This document shows, in pieces, positions 44,165 to 54,938 of a DNA stretch of 64,000 nucleotides. Each line of letters opens with the position of its first letter. The first letter of the stretch is position 1. The notes under the pieces are model-generated. The model was not told where the DNA came from and searched no databases. It saw only the letters and a program-made list of their open reading frames with translations. The stretch lies in assembly GCF_003935375.1 (NCBI RefSeq), contig NZ_RHQM01000012.1, positions 99,748 through 163,747 of the forward strand. Direction: 5' to 3'. Origin of the DNA: Stutzerimonas xanthomarina (GTDB lineage: Bacteria; Pseudomonadota; Gammaproteobacteria; Pseudomonadales; Pseudomonadaceae). The position numbers and the translations under genes were made by a program.

Positions 44165-46362
44165 ACAGCGCCAACTCTCCACTGGGCAAGCCGCTGGACC
44201 GTGTCGACGGTCCGCTCAAGGTCACCGGCAAGTCGTGTTACGCCGCTGAGGCCGAGGTGCCGGGGTTGCTCTACGGCGCCGTGGTCTCCAGCAGCATCGC
44301 CCGCGGCCGGATCACGCGTATCGATGCCTCCGCAGCCGAAGCGTTGCCCGGCGTGCGGCTGGTGCTGACCCACCAGAACCGCCCGCCTGTCGCCAGCTAC
44401 GACGAGCCCTACGAAGACGACGATGCCGCCGACGGTTCGCCGTTCCGACCGCTGTACAACGACCGCGTGCTCTACAGTGGCCAGCCACTGGCGCTGGTCA
44501 TCGCCGAGACCCAGGCGCTGGCGCGCCACGCCGCGAGCCTGGTGCGCATCGAATACGACGTCGAGGCGCACCAGACCGATCTGCAGGTCGTGCGCGACCA
44601 GGCCCACGATGCGCCTGCCGAGCTGCCCGAGCCGCGTGGTGATTTCGACTCGGCGTTCTCGGCGGCGGCAAAGCGCATCGACCGTGAGTACGAAACCCCG
44701 GTGGAACACCACAACCCCATGGAGCCGCATGCTTCCATCGTCCAGTACCAGCCGGGCGGGGAGCTGCTGATCTACGACAAGACCCAGGGCGTGCAGAACT
44801 GCCAGCGCTATCTGGAACAGGTCTTCGACATGGAAGGCAAGATTCGCGTGCTTGCGCCCTTCGTCGGCGGTGCCTTCGGCTCCGGCCTGCGCCCGCAATA
44901 TCAGCTGCCGCTGGCGGTGATGGCCGCACTCAAGCTGAAGGCCTCGGTGCGCGTCGAACTGACTCGGCAGCAGATGTTCACCTTTGGCTATCGCCCGCGC
45001 ACGTTCCAACAGCTGAAGCTCGCGGCAGATGGCGAAGGACGGCTGCGGGCCATTGAGCACAAGGCCATCGGCCAGACCTCGCGCTTCGAGGACTTCACCG
45101 AGCACGAGGTGGAGTGGTCCGGCATGCTCTACGCCTGCGACAACGTGCGCCTCGGCTACCGCCTGGCACCGCTGGACGTCTATACCCCGCTGGACATGCG
45201 CGCCCCGGGCGCGACCATCGGCGTCTATGCGCTGGAGTGCGCGATGGACGAGCTGGCCCATGAAGTCGGCATCGACCCGCTGGAGTTGCGCCTGCGCAAC
45301 TACACCGACATCAACGGCAACGAGGGCAAGCGCTATTCCAGCAAGGAGCTGCGTGCCTGCTACCAGCAGGGAGCCGAGCGTTTCGGCTGGTCGCGGCGCG
45401 CGGCGCAGCCACGCAGTCTGCGCGACGGCCATCAGCTGGTCGGCATGGGCATGGCCACCGGTGTCTGGGAGGCGATGCAGATGCCGGCAAGTGCCCGCGC
45501 CTGCATCGACGCGGACGGCAGGCTGCTGGTAACCAGCGCCACCGCCGATATCGGCACCGGCACCTACACCGCGATGACCCAGATCGCCGCCGATGCGATG
45601 GGCCTGTCGATGGCCGAGGTGGAGTTCCGCCTCGGCGATTCCAGCCTGCCGCAGGCACCGCTGGAAGGCGGGTCGGCCACCGTGTCCTCGGTCGGTAGTG
45701 CGGTGCAGCGCGCCTGCGCCGGCCTGCGGCAGAAGCTGCTGGACGCCGTGCAGCAGTCGCCGGCCTCGCCGTTCACCGGGGCGAGCCTGGACGCGGTGGA
45801 GTTCGCCGATGGCCAACTGCGGCTGAAATCCGGCGAGCATGCCGTGGCCCTGCGCGATATCGTCCAGGTCAGCGGCGCATTGGAAGCCGAAGCCAGCGTC
45901 AAGCCGGATGAGAAGCGCGACGCCTGGGCGACGGGAACCCATTCGGCGGTGTTCGTCGAGGTACGCGTCGACGAGGACCTTGGCACCATCAAGGTCAGCC
46001 GTGTGGTCAGCGCGATTGCTGCGGGCCGCATCGTCAACCCGAAGACCGCCGGCAACCAGATCGTCGGCGGCGTGGTCTGGGGCATCGGCCAGGCGCTGCA
46101 CGAGGAGACGCTGATCGATCATAGGCTCGGCCGCTACATGAATCACAACCTTGCCGAGTACCACATCCCGGTGAACGCGGACATTCCCGAGATCGACGTG
46201 ATCTTCGTCGAGGAACACGACGAGATTGTCAACGACCTCGGGTCCAAAGGCGTGGGCGAGATCGGCATTGTCGGCGTGGCGGCGGCGGTGGCCAATGCGA
46301 TCTACAACGCGACGGGCAAACGCGTGCGGGATCTGCCGATCACCCTGGACAAGGTGCTGTAA
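44161..46362 (+). CDS. Aldehyde dehydrogenase molybdenum subunit (PaoC-like)
   Basis: The 733-residue catalytic subunit matches E. coli PaoC in length. It starts with [20 protein letters not shown] and has the molybdopterin-contact segments [14 protein letters not shown] and [10 protein letters not shown], and the glutamate base region [18 protein letters not shown] near the C-terminus. It oxidises aldehydes to acids. No signal peptide is present. The substrate range cannot be told from sequence. Confidence 0.9.
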   Translation: MNSANSPLGKPLDRVDGPLKVTGKSCYAAEAEVPGLLYGAVVSSSIARGRITRIDASAAEALPGVRLVLTHQNRPPVASYDEPYEDDDAADGSPFRPLYNDRVLYSGQPLALVIAETQALARHAASLVRIEYDVEAHQTDLQVVRDQAHDAPAELPEPRGDFDSAFSAAAKRIDREYETPVEHHNPMEPHASIVQYQPGGELLIYDKTQGVQNCQRYLEQVFDMEGKIRVLAPFVGGAFGSGLRPQYQLPLAVMAALKLKASVRVELTRQQMFTFGYRPRTFQQLKLAADGEGRLRAIEHKAIGQTSRFEDFTEHEVEWSGMLYACDNVRLGYRLAPLDVYTPLDMRAPGATIGVYALECAMDELAHEVGIDPLELRLRNYTDINGNEGKRYSSKELRACYQQGAERFGWSRRAAQPRSLRDGHQLVGMGMATGVWEAMQMPASARACIDADGRLLVTSATADIGTGTYTAMTQIAADAMGLSMAEVEFRLGDSSLPQAPLEGGSATVSSVGSAVQRACAGLRQKLLDAVQQSPASPFTGASLDAVEFADGQLRLKSGEHAVALRDIVQVSGALEAEASVKPDEKRDAWATGTHSAVFVEVRVDEDLGTIKVSRVVSAIAAGRIVNPKTAGNQIVGGVVWGIGQALHEETLIDHRLGRYMNHNLAEYHIPVNADIPEIDVIFVEEHDEIVNDLGSKGVGEIGIVGVAAAVANAIYNATGKRVRDLPITLDKVL

Positions 46363-46393
46363 CGCGCCTTCGACGGCGGCTGCGATGTCCGTA

Positions 46394-46419
46394 CGGTTGG
46401 TGGGCTAGCCCACCAACCG
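46394..46419. repeat. 26-base perfect palindrome
   Basis: CGGTTGGTGGGCTAGCCCACCAACCG is an uninterrupted perfect palindrome, written here in two parts: CGGTTGGTGGGCT and AGCCCACCAACCG. It lies 32 bases after the molybdenum subunit stop codon, between two convergent genes. It may terminate transcription or be a dispersed host palindrome. Confidence 0.75.
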
Positions 46420-46484
46420 CCACTGCGCCAGGGTACAGAACCTGTTGTCGGCCGGCTTAGCCACGTGGTGTGCTGGTTTGCCGA

Positions 46485-46877
46485 TCACGCATCTGGCAAA
46501 AGGCCCCGTTCGGCAAACACCGCCTTGACCGTGTGCATGCCGTTGAGCGCGGCCGGGAAGCCGGCGTAAACCGCCATCTGAATGACCACCTCGACGATCT
46601 GTTCCGGCGTGCAGCCGACGTTTAGCGCGCCGTGAACGTGCACGGCCAACTGCGGTTGGCAGTGGCCGAGCGCGGTAAGCGCCGCCACGGTCGCCAGCTC
46701 ACGCTGGGCCAGGTCGAGGCCGGGGCGTTGGTAGATGTCACCGAAGGGAAATTCGATCACGTAGCGCGCCAGGTCCGGCGCAATGGCTTGCAGGCTGTCG
46801 ATGACCTTGCGCCCGGCCTCGCCGTCGATCTCGTCGAGCTTGGCCAGGCCTTCGGTGTAGCGGGCTGATACAGACAT
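46485..46877 (-). CDS. Carboxymuconolactone decarboxylase (CMD) family protein
   Basis: The 130-residue protein has the CMD/AhpD fold core: [22 protein letters not shown], then [25 protein letters not shown]. Only one cysteine of the AhpD-type pair region is present (GHCQ), so peroxidase activity is doubtful. The gene lies 56 bases after a MerR regulator. Its leader holds a MerR-type operator and a hairpin covering the ribosome site, suggesting inducible expression. Confidence 0.87.
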   Translation of the reverse strand: MSVSARYTEGLAKLDEIDGEAGRKVIDSLQAIAPDLARYVIEFPFGDIYQRPGLDLAQRELATVAALTALGHCQPQLAVHVHGALNVGCTPEQIVEVVIQMAVYAGFPAALNGMHTVKAVFAERGLLPDA

Positions 46878-46880
46878 GGA

Positions 46881-46909
46881 GCTTTCCTCTCAATAGGTCA
46901 GAGGAAAGC
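46881..46909 (-). promoter_or_regulatory. 5' UTR hairpin that buries the ribosome binding site
   Basis: On the minus strand GCTTTCCTCT pairs perfectly with AGAGGAAAGC across a nine-base loop GACCTATTG. The second arm contains the AGGA ribosome site and ends three bases before the ATG. Translation would require the stem to open, as in RNA thermometers or ligand-controlled leaders. Confidence 0.55.
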
Positions 46910-46917
46910 CTGCGGGT

Positions 46918-46937
46918 TGGAGTCGACTCCAGGTCAA
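46918..46937 (-). promoter_or_regulatory. MerR-type operator/promoter of the CMD gene
   Basis: On the minus strand a TTGACC -35 is followed directly by the perfect palindrome TGGAGTCGACTCCA. A dyad inside an elongated spacer is the hallmark of MerR-family promoters. It overlaps the merR-type gene stop codon. The -10 is weak (CAGGCT at a 19-base spacing). Confidence 0.6.
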
Positions 46938-47311
46938 GCGGAAGTTTGCTGCCGATACAGCGCGATCTTCGCCTGCAATGCGTCGAGATGCTGATGGTCG
47001 CGCTGGATGCGTTCGTGCAGCCTGGCAGCATGCTGCTCAAGCAACGCCTGGCGCGCTGCCAGGGTGGTATCGCCGCACTCGCGCAGTTCGGCGTAGCGGA
47101 TGATGTCGTCCGGCGCCATTCCGGTGTCTTTCAGGCGCAGGATGAAGCCGATCCACTGCAGGTCGCGCGGGCCATAGACGCGAAAGCCGCTGGCGTCCCG
47201 AGCGACATGCCGTAGCACGCCGATCTTTTCGTAATAGCGCAGCGTATCGGCGGACAGGCCGCAGCGCGCGGCGAACTGCCGGATGCTGAGGCGGACCGGC
47301 GCCTCGCTCAT
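46934..47311 (-). CDS. MerR family transcriptional regulator
   Basis: The 125-residue protein has the MerR helix-turn-helix and wing (RLSIRQFAARCGLSADTLRYYEKIG, FRVYGPRDLQWI), then a coiled-coil dimer helix. No metal-binding cysteines are visible at the C-terminus, so it is likely a small-molecule-type sensor. Its start overlaps the rlmG stop (ATGA). It probably regulates the CMD-family gene just downstream, whose operator overlaps its stop codon. Confidence 0.87.
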   Translation of the reverse strand: MSEAPVRLSIRQFAARCGLSADTLRYYEKIGVLRHVARDASGFRVYGPRDLQWIGFILRLKDTGMAPDDIIRYAELRECGDTTLAARQALLEQHAARLHERIQRDHQHLDALQAKIALYRQQTSA

Positions 47312-48435
47312 GCCTTGATCGACCGCAGAATGACGAACTTCGGTGTGGCGGCGACCTGTTCGGCATTGCCGAACAGGCGCTTGAGTTTGAGGTGATAGCC
47401 AAGGTGGCGATTGCCGACGATCCACAGCTCGCCGCCCTTGGCCAGCGCCGCCTTGGCCTGGGTGAACATGCGCCAGGCGAGGAAGTCGCCGACCACCTGC
47501 TGCTGGTGGAACGGCGGATTGCACAGCACCAGGTCCAGCGAGGCAGGCGGTTGCTCGGCCAGGCCGTCGCCGGCGCGAATCTCGACCGGACGCTGGCCAT
47601 GGATTGCCTGCCAGTTCTCCCGTGCCGACTGCACAGCCATGTAGCTCTCGTCCACCAATGTCAGTTCCGCCTGCGGATTGCCCAGCGCGTAGACGATGCC
47701 GAGCACGCCGTTGCCGCAGCCGAGATCGGCGACGCGCAGCGCACCGAGTGCCTGCGGCAGATGTGGCAGGAAGGCGCGGGTGCCGATATCGAGGCCTTCG
47801 CGGCAGAACAGGTTGGCGTGGTTGAGCAGTTCGAGCTTCGGCTGATCGAGCTGGTAGCGGGTCGGGTAGGGTGACTGCGGCGCCGGTTTCGCGCTCGGCG
47901 TTGCGCTGAGCAGACGTGCCTTCTTCACCGCCAGCGAGGCCTGCACCGGGCCGATGTACTGCTCCAGCAGATCACCGGCGGCGCGCGGCAGGTGCTTGAT
48001 CATCGCCGCAGCGATCACCTGCGCGCCGGGCGCCAGCTGGCCGCGCAGGCGGATCAGCTGTTCTTCCAGCAGGGCAAGGGTTTTCGGTACGCGAATCAGC
48101 ACCCGGTCGAACGGGCCCTGGGCGACCTCGCTGGCAGGTACGAAGCGCACGCGCTCGGCGGGCAGCTCGTTACGTGCCAGGTTCTTTTGCAATGCCAGGT
48201 GGCCGAGGTGCGAGTCGCCGCTGCTGGTGACCGCGACGTGTGCGGCCAGCGAGCAAGCCAGGGCGCCGAAGCTGTCATTGAGGATCAGCACTCGCGTGGC
48301 CGCTGGAAATCCCTGCTCATGCAGCTGGGCCAGCAGGTATTCGTCGGCGGCATCGAAGGCCTGCAGCGGCTCGTTGGGCTGCTCCGGCTGACGGATCAGG
48401 TCGAGGCTTGCATAAGGGGTGTCGAGAATAGGCAT
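47308..48435 (-). CDS. rlmG: 23S rRNA (guanine-N2) methyltransferase RlmG
   Basis: The 375-residue enzyme has a degenerate N-terminal methyltransferase-like half and a catalytic C-terminal half with VADLGCGNGVLGIVYA and LCNPPFHQQ, as in RlmG/RsmC. RlmG methylates G1835 of 23S rRNA. Length fits RlmG better than RsmC (about 340). It is divergent from fpr and followed, by start-stop overlap, by the MerR gene. Confidence 0.85.
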   Translation of the reverse strand: MPILDTPYASLDLIRQPEQPNEPLQAFDAADEYLLAQLHEQGFPAATRVLILNDSFGALACSLAAHVAVTSSGDSHLGHLALQKNLARNELPAERVRFVPASEVAQGPFDRVLIRVPKTLALLEEQLIRLRGQLAPGAQVIAAAMIKHLPRAAGDLLEQYIGPVQASLAVKKARLLSATPSAKPAPQSPYPTRYQLDQPKLELLNHANLFCREGLDIGTRAFLPHLPQALGALRVADLGCGNGVLGIVYALGNPQAELTLVDESYMAVQSARENWQAIHGQRPVEIRAGDGLAEQPPASLDLVLCNPPFHQQQVVGDFLAWRMFTQAKAALAKGGELWIVGNRHLGYHLKLKRLFGNAEQVAATPKFVILRSIKA

Positions 48436-48532
48436 GAGAACTGGCGGTGTTTGTAAGCGTCGGAAAGGAGTATCAAGGATTCATACGGGCGCTGCGTGCA
48501 GTGGGCCCGAAGATGCTCGGAGGGAGCGAAGT

Positions 48533-49309
48533 ATGACCGCCAGCGAAGAGAAGTTCACCCGCCAGCGCCTGCTAGAGGTGCAGACGCTGACGCCTAACCT
48601 GTTCACTCTGCGTACCAGCCGCGATCCCGGTTTTCGCTTCACCGCCGGGCAGTTCGCCCGCCTCGGTGTGCGCAAGCCAAGCGGCTGTATCGTCTGGCGT
48701 GCCTATTCGATGGTGTCGGCGCCGCACGACGAGTTTCTCGATTTCTTTTCCATTGTCGTGCCGGACGGCGAATTCACCAGCGAGCTGAGCCGGCTTGAGG
48801 TGGGTGACGAGTTGCTGGTGGACAAGCAGGCCTTCGGCTTCCTGACGCTGGATCGCTTTCTCGATGGCCGTGACCTATGGCTGCTGGCCACCGGCACCGG
48901 GATCGCCCCGTTTCTGTCGATCCTGCAGGACTTCGAGGCCTGGCAGCGCTTCGAGCGCATCATTCTGGCCTACAGCGTGCGCGAGGCGCGTGAGCTGGCC
49001 TATCAGCAGCTGATCGCCGAACTGCCGCAACGCGACTACCTGGAAGGTCTGGGCTCGAAGCTCCTGTACCTGCCGGTGGTAACGCGCGAACAGATACCCG
49101 GTGCGCTGCACGGGCGCATCACCACGCTGATCGAGAACGGCGAACTGGAGCGCGCCGCCGATCTGCAGCTGACGCCCGAGCATTCGCGGATCATGCTCTG
49201 TGGTAATCCGCAAATGATCGAGGACACCCGAGCAGTGCTGAAAGCGCGTGATCTGAACCTGGCGATGACGCGCAGGCCCGGCCAGGTGGCGGTGGAGAAC
49301 TACTGGTAG
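48533..49309 (+). CDS. fpr: Ferredoxin-NADP reductase
   Basis: The 258-residue flavoprotein has the FAD motif WRAYSMVSAP and the NADP motif LLATGTGIAPFLSI, and ends VAVENYW, as in Pseudomonas Fpr. It moves electrons between NADPH and ferredoxin or flavodoxin during oxidative stress. The start at 48533 has a GGAGGGA site. It is a single gene bounded by a strong terminator. Confidence 0.93.
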   Translation: MTASEEKFTRQRLLEVQTLTPNLFTLRTSRDPGFRFTAGQFARLGVRKPSGCIVWRAYSMVSAPHDEFLDFFSIVVPDGEFTSELSRLEVGDELLVDKQAFGFLTLDRFLDGRDLWLLATGTGIAPFLSILQDFEAWQRFERIILAYSVREARELAYQQLIAELPQRDYLEGLGSKLLYLPVVTREQIPGALHGRITTLIENGELERAADLQLTPEHSRIMLCGNPQMIEDTRAVLKARDLNLAMTRRPGQVAVENYW

Positions 49310-49343
49310 GCGATTGCCGCGCGGAGTCTCGCGCAACAAAACA

Positions 49344-49375
49344 AAAGCCCCCGCCGGACGATCCGACGGGGGCTT
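49344..49375. terminator. Bidirectional terminator between fpr and gdhA
   Basis: A long stem AAAGCCCCCG-CGGA/TCCG-CGGGGGCTTT with one mismatch pair and a three-base loop separates the two convergent genes. Confidence 0.85.
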
Positions 49376-49412
49376 TGTCTTTCTGGCTGAGGCTTGGCGG
49401 CGGGCGCAGCCG

Positions 49413-51002
<1,590 letters not shown>

Positions 51003-51035
51003 TTATGTGCAAAAAAAGCCGCGCGGAGTCGAGAT

Positions 51036-51821
51036 TTACTCGGACAGCTCGCAGCGATTACGGCCACTGCGCTTGGCACGCAATAGCGCGATGTCGGCGC
51101 GATTTATGGTGCTCGAATAAGTCTCGTCCAGATGCAGCTCCGCGACGCCCATGCTGGCGGTCACACCAAGCAGCTCGTCGTTCACCCGGACGCCGAGCGC
51201 CGCGATGCTATCTCCCAGGCGGCGCATGACGGCCCAGGCGGTTTGTGCCGTGCATTCGGGCATTACGATCAGAAACTCTTCACCGCCCCAGCGGCCGCAC
51301 AGGTCCTGTTCGCGAATCTCTGCCTCCATCACCCGGACCACTTCGATCAGTACACGGTCACCTACCTCGTGGCCGTGTTCGTCGTTGATGACCTTGAAAC
51401 GATCGATGTCCAGCATGACCAGCGTAAGTGGTCGCGCGTAGCGTTTGGCGCGGTCGCTTTCCTCGCGCAGCCGTTCGGTCAGCAGTCGGCGATTGGCGAT
51501 GCCGGTCAGCGAGTCGAGTGTCGAGGCTTCGCGCAGGGAGGCGTTCAGGTCGTGCATCATCATTTGGTAGCGGTCGGAAATGCGCGCGATCTTTTCCAGC
51601 TGCCTTAGCTGCTTGTCGAAGCGAGCCGCCAGGCTTAGCTCGCGCTCGCGAGCGATGCTCTGATAGCCGTCCGATACGCGGGCAATCCGCTCGATGCGAC
51701 CGAGCAGGTCATGGTGGGCGCCCCACAGCTGGCTCAGGGCTTCCTTCAGCGGATGACCCTCGAACTCCGGATCAGTCAGGAGGGTTGCAACCTCGTGCTC
51801 TAGCGGCGATGGCCCACGCAT
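51036..51821 (-). CDS. siaD: Diguanylate cyclase SiaD
   Basis: The 261-residue cytoplasmic enzyme makes c-di-GMP. An N-terminal helical region (to about residue 95) precedes the GGDEF domain, whose active site reads GRWGGEEFLIV. The inhibitory RxxD site (REQD) lies just before it. In P. aeruginosa unphosphorylated SiaC binds and activates SiaD. The start at 51821 lies inside the region between siaC and siaD frames; longer frames overlap siaC without support. Confidence 0.9.
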   Translation of the reverse strand: MRGPSPLEHEVATLLTDPEFEGHPLKEALSQLWGAHHDLLGRIERIARVSDGYQSIARERELSLAARFDKQLRQLEKIARISDRYQMMMHDLNASLREASTLDSLTGIANRRLLTERLREESDRAKRYARPLTLVMLDIDRFKVINDEHGHEVGDRVLIEVVRVMEAEIREQDLCGRWGGEEFLIVMPECTAQTAWAVMRRLGDSIAALGVRVNDELLGVTASMGVAELHLDETYSSTINRADIALLRAKRSGRNRCELSE

Positions 51822-51832
51822 ATCGTCTTCCG

Positions 51833-52210
51833 TCAGTCGTGACTCAGGATGGAGAAGGGGAAGGTGCAGTCTTCCTTGAACTCTTCGGCCAGTTCTACCA
51901 CGCGCTCGTTGCGGATGTCGTAGTACCAATTGACTGCAACCTGACGGCCTTCCTGATAGGCCGCTTCAAGCAGGTCGAAAATGTCCATCATCGCTTTGAT
52001 GCTGCTGGTGTTCAGATACAGCAAGCGGAGTTCGAGGCTGAGCGGATGCCCGGCTTCGCCAAGGAAGCGCTCGATCCACTCGTAGACCTGATGGAACAGC
52101 TCATAAGAGTTTTCGGGGTAAGAATCGCCCTGCATCGAGACAATGCCTTTCTCCCAGTCGGACTGGATGGCGGGGGTGGACTGGCTGCCGGGGATAGAAA
52201 AGTCGTTCAT
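51833..52210 (-). CDS. siaC: SiaC, phospho-switch protein of the Sia pathway
   Basis: The 125-residue DUF1987 protein carries the LYLNTSSIKAMMDI motif. Its threonine is residue 68, the same number as the phosphorylated threonine of P. aeruginosa SiaC. SiaB phosphorylates it, SiaA removes the phosphate, and the unphosphorylated form activates SiaD. Gene order siaA-siaB-siaC-siaD is kept. Confidence 0.92.
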   Translation of the reverse strand: MNDFSIPGSQSTPAIQSDWEKGIVSMQGDSYPENSYELFHQVYEWIERFLGEAGHPLSLELRLLYLNTSSIKAMMDIFDLLEAAYQEGRQVAVNWYYDIRNERVVELAEEFKEDCTFPFSILSHD

Positions 52211-52227
52211 GTGGATGCTCTTGGAGT

Positions 52228-52770
52228 TCAGATGACGGCGCTCAGGCTAATGAAGGAAAGCTCGTCGGAAACCGGCTGCAGCGAGGCCTTGAGCGGCTCG
52301 CTGGACTTGCGTGCGATATCGATCAGGCCGAGGCCGGCGCCGGAGGTCACATGTTCGTCGCGAGGTTTGCGTAACTGTTCTTTGTACAGGGCTTTGAGTC
52401 CGGCCTTGTCCTTTTGCGCCAGCTCAGCGACGGCGGTAAGCAGCAGTTGGCCGTCGGCGGTTTCGATAAGGTTGCCGGCCGATACCACGTACCTGCCTAC
52501 ATCATCACGGGCGACGACGACCGTTGCGCCGGCCTGCTGATCGGACCAGTTCTTTTCGCGGGTGTAATGGCGGATGTTCTGCGTCATCTCGATGTACACG
52601 GCGAACACATCCATGGCCGACGATGGGTGTGCCTGCTCCTCGCTCATGTAGTTGCGCAGTGCATTGCCGATTTCTTCGATCAGGCTGCGCGAGATAGGGC
52701 CGTTGAAGCACAGCATGATCTGTTGCTGGTTGTAGCATTCGCGCATCGCGAACATGTCAATGGGGGCCAT
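52228..52770 (-). CDS. siaB: SiaB family protein kinase
   Basis: The 180-residue protein is a GHKL-like kinase with the ATP-lid features YIEMTQNIRHYT and GAGLGLIDIARKS. It phosphorylates SiaC. The ATG at 52770 has GGGAG upstream; a TTG two codons earlier is possible. It lies between siaA and siaC with short gaps of 15 and 17 bases. Confidence 0.88.
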   Translation of the reverse strand: MAPIDMFAMRECYNQQQIMLCFNGPISRSLIEEIGNALRNYMSEEQAHPSSAMDVFAVYIEMTQNIRHYTREKNWSDQQAGATVVVARDDVGRYVVSAGNLIETADGQLLLTAVAELAQKDKAGLKALYKEQLRKPRDEHVTSGAGLGLIDIARKSSEPLKASLQPVSDELSFISLSAVI

Positions 52771-52785
52771 GGCCAACTCCCTGTC

Positions 52786-54777
52786 TCAATCGAAGCGGAA
52801 ACATAACATCGTGATGTCATCGCGCTGTGGGAATTCACCCTGATAGCGCGCCAGTGCGAGGCTGAAGGCTTCGCCCTGTTCGGCCAGGGGAAGCCGTGCA
52901 TGCTCGCGGATCATGCTGGCGAAGCGGCTGTTGCCAAAGCCGAACCCGTCGTCGCCGCCGGCCTGGTCGAGGAAACCGTCGGTGGTCATGTAGAAGGTCC
53001 GCCCCGGTTGCAGGTCGACGCTGGTGTTGCGGTAGTCGCCGATGCGTTTATCGCCGATGGCGCGCCGCGCTGCCTTGATCTCGTGCACCTCTTCGCCATC
53101 ACAGTAGTACAACGCAATCTTCGCGCCGGAATAATGCACCTTGCGCTGGCGCAAATCGACATAGGCGAGGCCGATATCCATGTTGGTCGCCAGCGCATGG
53201 GAGTCCTGCTCTTCGCGCAGCATGTTGCGCACGATCGCATCGGTACGCGCGAGCGCGGCGGCGGGGTCGTCCAGGCCGGTCGTGCCGAGCGCCTGATCGA
53301 TGGCGGCGTGGGCCAGCATCGTCATCAACGCACCGGGCACGCCGTGACCCGCGCAGTCGACGATTCCGAACAGGCAGCCATGTTCGTCGGCGCGATATAC
53401 ATAGAAGTCGCCGCCGACGACATCACGTGGCCGCCAGAGCACCGCATGGCGATCACCCATGGCGGTGACCAGCTGCCGGTTGGGCAGGATCGAGCGCTGG
53501 ATAAGGCTGGCGTAGTCGATCGAGTCGTCGATCTTCTTGTGCGCGGCGGCCATCTCCAGGTTTGCCTGTTCCAGGTCGCGGGTGCGCTCACGCACGCGAT
53601 TCTCCAGCTCGCTGGTGTGGCTGCGAACCTGCTGCGCCATGGCACCGAAGGCTGCGCTGAGTTCGCCGATCTCGTCCTGCCGGTGCAGGGGCAGGGGGGC
53701 ATCGTACTGTCCCGCCGCCAGGGCCTGGGCGCTGCGTCTCAGCTGGCGCAGCGGTTTGAGCACACGCTTTTCGACCAGCCAGGCACCACCACCGATCAGC
53801 AGCAGGAACAGCACCAGAAACAGGGCGATTGCCGGCAGCAGCGGACGCACCTCGACGACCTGTGCGGTGCCCAGGTCCACGGCGCTGGCGACGAACCACT
53901 GCAGCTCGGGAATCCAGCTCAGCGCCAGCAAGCGGGGCGCGCCATCCAGGGTGACGCGCAACGTCGCCACAGTGCCGGGGTTCTCGCGGCTTTCCGCCAT
54001 GGCCTGACGCACTGCCGAGGCCGCGCCGAGGTCGTCGAGCTGGCCGAGGATGCTCGTCGACAAGGAGCGTCCACGCGCGGTTTCGGCGTTGAGCGTAACC
54101 AGGTTCTGATTCGGATGAACGAGTATGGAGCCGTAGGCATCGAGCACCATCGACTCGACGCCGACCTTGTTCGCCTCGATGAAGTCATCCAGAAACGCCT
54201 GCAGGCTGATGCCGGAACCGACCAGGCCCAGGCGTCGATCGCCGTCACGCACCTGTACGTTGAACCACACCTTGAGCTCACCGGTGACCACCGAGCGGTC
54301 GACGTTGATGGCGTAGGGGGTGTCGGCCTGCAGCGTCTGGAAGAACCACTCGTCGCGAGGGCCGTCAGGGGCCATCACATAGCGTGGTGCATCGCTGGGT
54401 GACTGGTCGGGTCCGTTCGAGTAGTAGCCGTTGCTGCTCGCCGAGGCGGCGAAGTAGGCGTGGTCGCCGAAGGCCTGCTGGTAGCCGGCCGCTTCCTGGA
54501 AAAAGATCTTGCGCTTGGCCGGGTCCTGCTCGTCGTTCAACCAGGCCAGCGTCAGTAGCGAAGCCGCCAGCCGTTGAGCCAGTGCCAGTTCGCGTGAAAC
54601 CGGTGCGAACAGGCGTTCGCGGTTGAGTTGGACCACATTGCGCGCATACGCCTCGCCGAAGCGGCTCTGCACGCCGAGTAACGCCTCTCGGCCAATGAAA
54701 CCGGCAAAGACGAAAGCAAGCAGGCAACTGAGCAACAATGCCAGCAGTGATTTGCCGCGCAGTCCAAGTGCCGCCAT
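52786..54777 (-). CDS. siaA: SiaA, membrane PP2C-like phosphatase
   Basis: The 663-residue inner-membrane protein has helices at about residues 9-29 and 310-335 around a periplasmic Cache-type sensor. A HAMP domain, a coiled coil, and a C-terminal SpoIIE/PP2C phosphatase domain (GGDFYVYRADEHG, GIVDCAGHGVPGA, TDGFLDQAGG, RDDITML) follow. It dephosphorylates SiaC to switch on c-di-GMP synthesis and aggregation. Length equals that of the P. aeruginosa protein. Confidence 0.92.
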   Translation of the reverse strand: MAALGLRGKSLLALLLSCLLAFVFAGFIGREALLGVQSRFGEAYARNVVQLNRERLFAPVSRELALAQRLAASLLTLAWLNDEQDPAKRKIFFQEAAGYQQAFGDHAYFAASASSNGYYSNGPDQSPSDAPRYVMAPDGPRDEWFFQTLQADTPYAINVDRSVVTGELKVWFNVQVRDGDRRLGLVGSGISLQAFLDDFIEANKVGVESMVLDAYGSILVHPNQNLVTLNAETARGRSLSTSILGQLDDLGAASAVRQAMAESRENPGTVATLRVTLDGAPRLLALSWIPELQWFVASAVDLGTAQVVEVRPLLPAIALFLVLFLLLIGGGAWLVEKRVLKPLRQLRRSAQALAAGQYDAPLPLHRQDEIGELSAAFGAMAQQVRSHTSELENRVRERTRDLEQANLEMAAAHKKIDDSIDYASLIQRSILPNRQLVTAMGDRHAVLWRPRDVVGGDFYVYRADEHGCLFGIVDCAGHGVPGALMTMLAHAAIDQALGTTGLDDPAAALARTDAIVRNMLREEQDSHALATNMDIGLAYVDLRQRKVHYSGAKIALYYCDGEEVHEIKAARRAIGDKRIGDYRNTSVDLQPGRTFYMTTDGFLDQAGGDDGFGFGNSRFASMIREHARLPLAEQGEAFSLALARYQGEFPQRDDITMLCFRFD

Positions 54778-54896
54778 GCGAATTGTCCTTTGTCGGTCGC
54801 GAGGGTCGGCATGGTGCGATTGCCGCGCCTGCCGGGGGGATCAGTCATTCACATGGGCGGCATTGTGCCATTATTTATGGGTGCTTTCTCTAGACA

Positions 54897-54927
54897 CGAC
54901 AACGGAGCCTGTCCGGCTCCGTTGTCG
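54897..54927 (-). terminator. Hairpin downstream of ettA
   Basis: CGACAACGGAGCC and GGCTCCGTTGTCG form a perfect 13-base stem with a five-base loop, 12 bases after the ettA stop codon. The T content after it is low, but its position supports termination of ettA. Confidence 0.6.
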
Positions 54928-54938
54928 TCATCTACCGC

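Noticed and set aside
43879..46218. 779-residue open frame on the minus strand
   Set aside because: It mirrors the molybdenum subunit gene; low-complexity composition and no recognisable domain.
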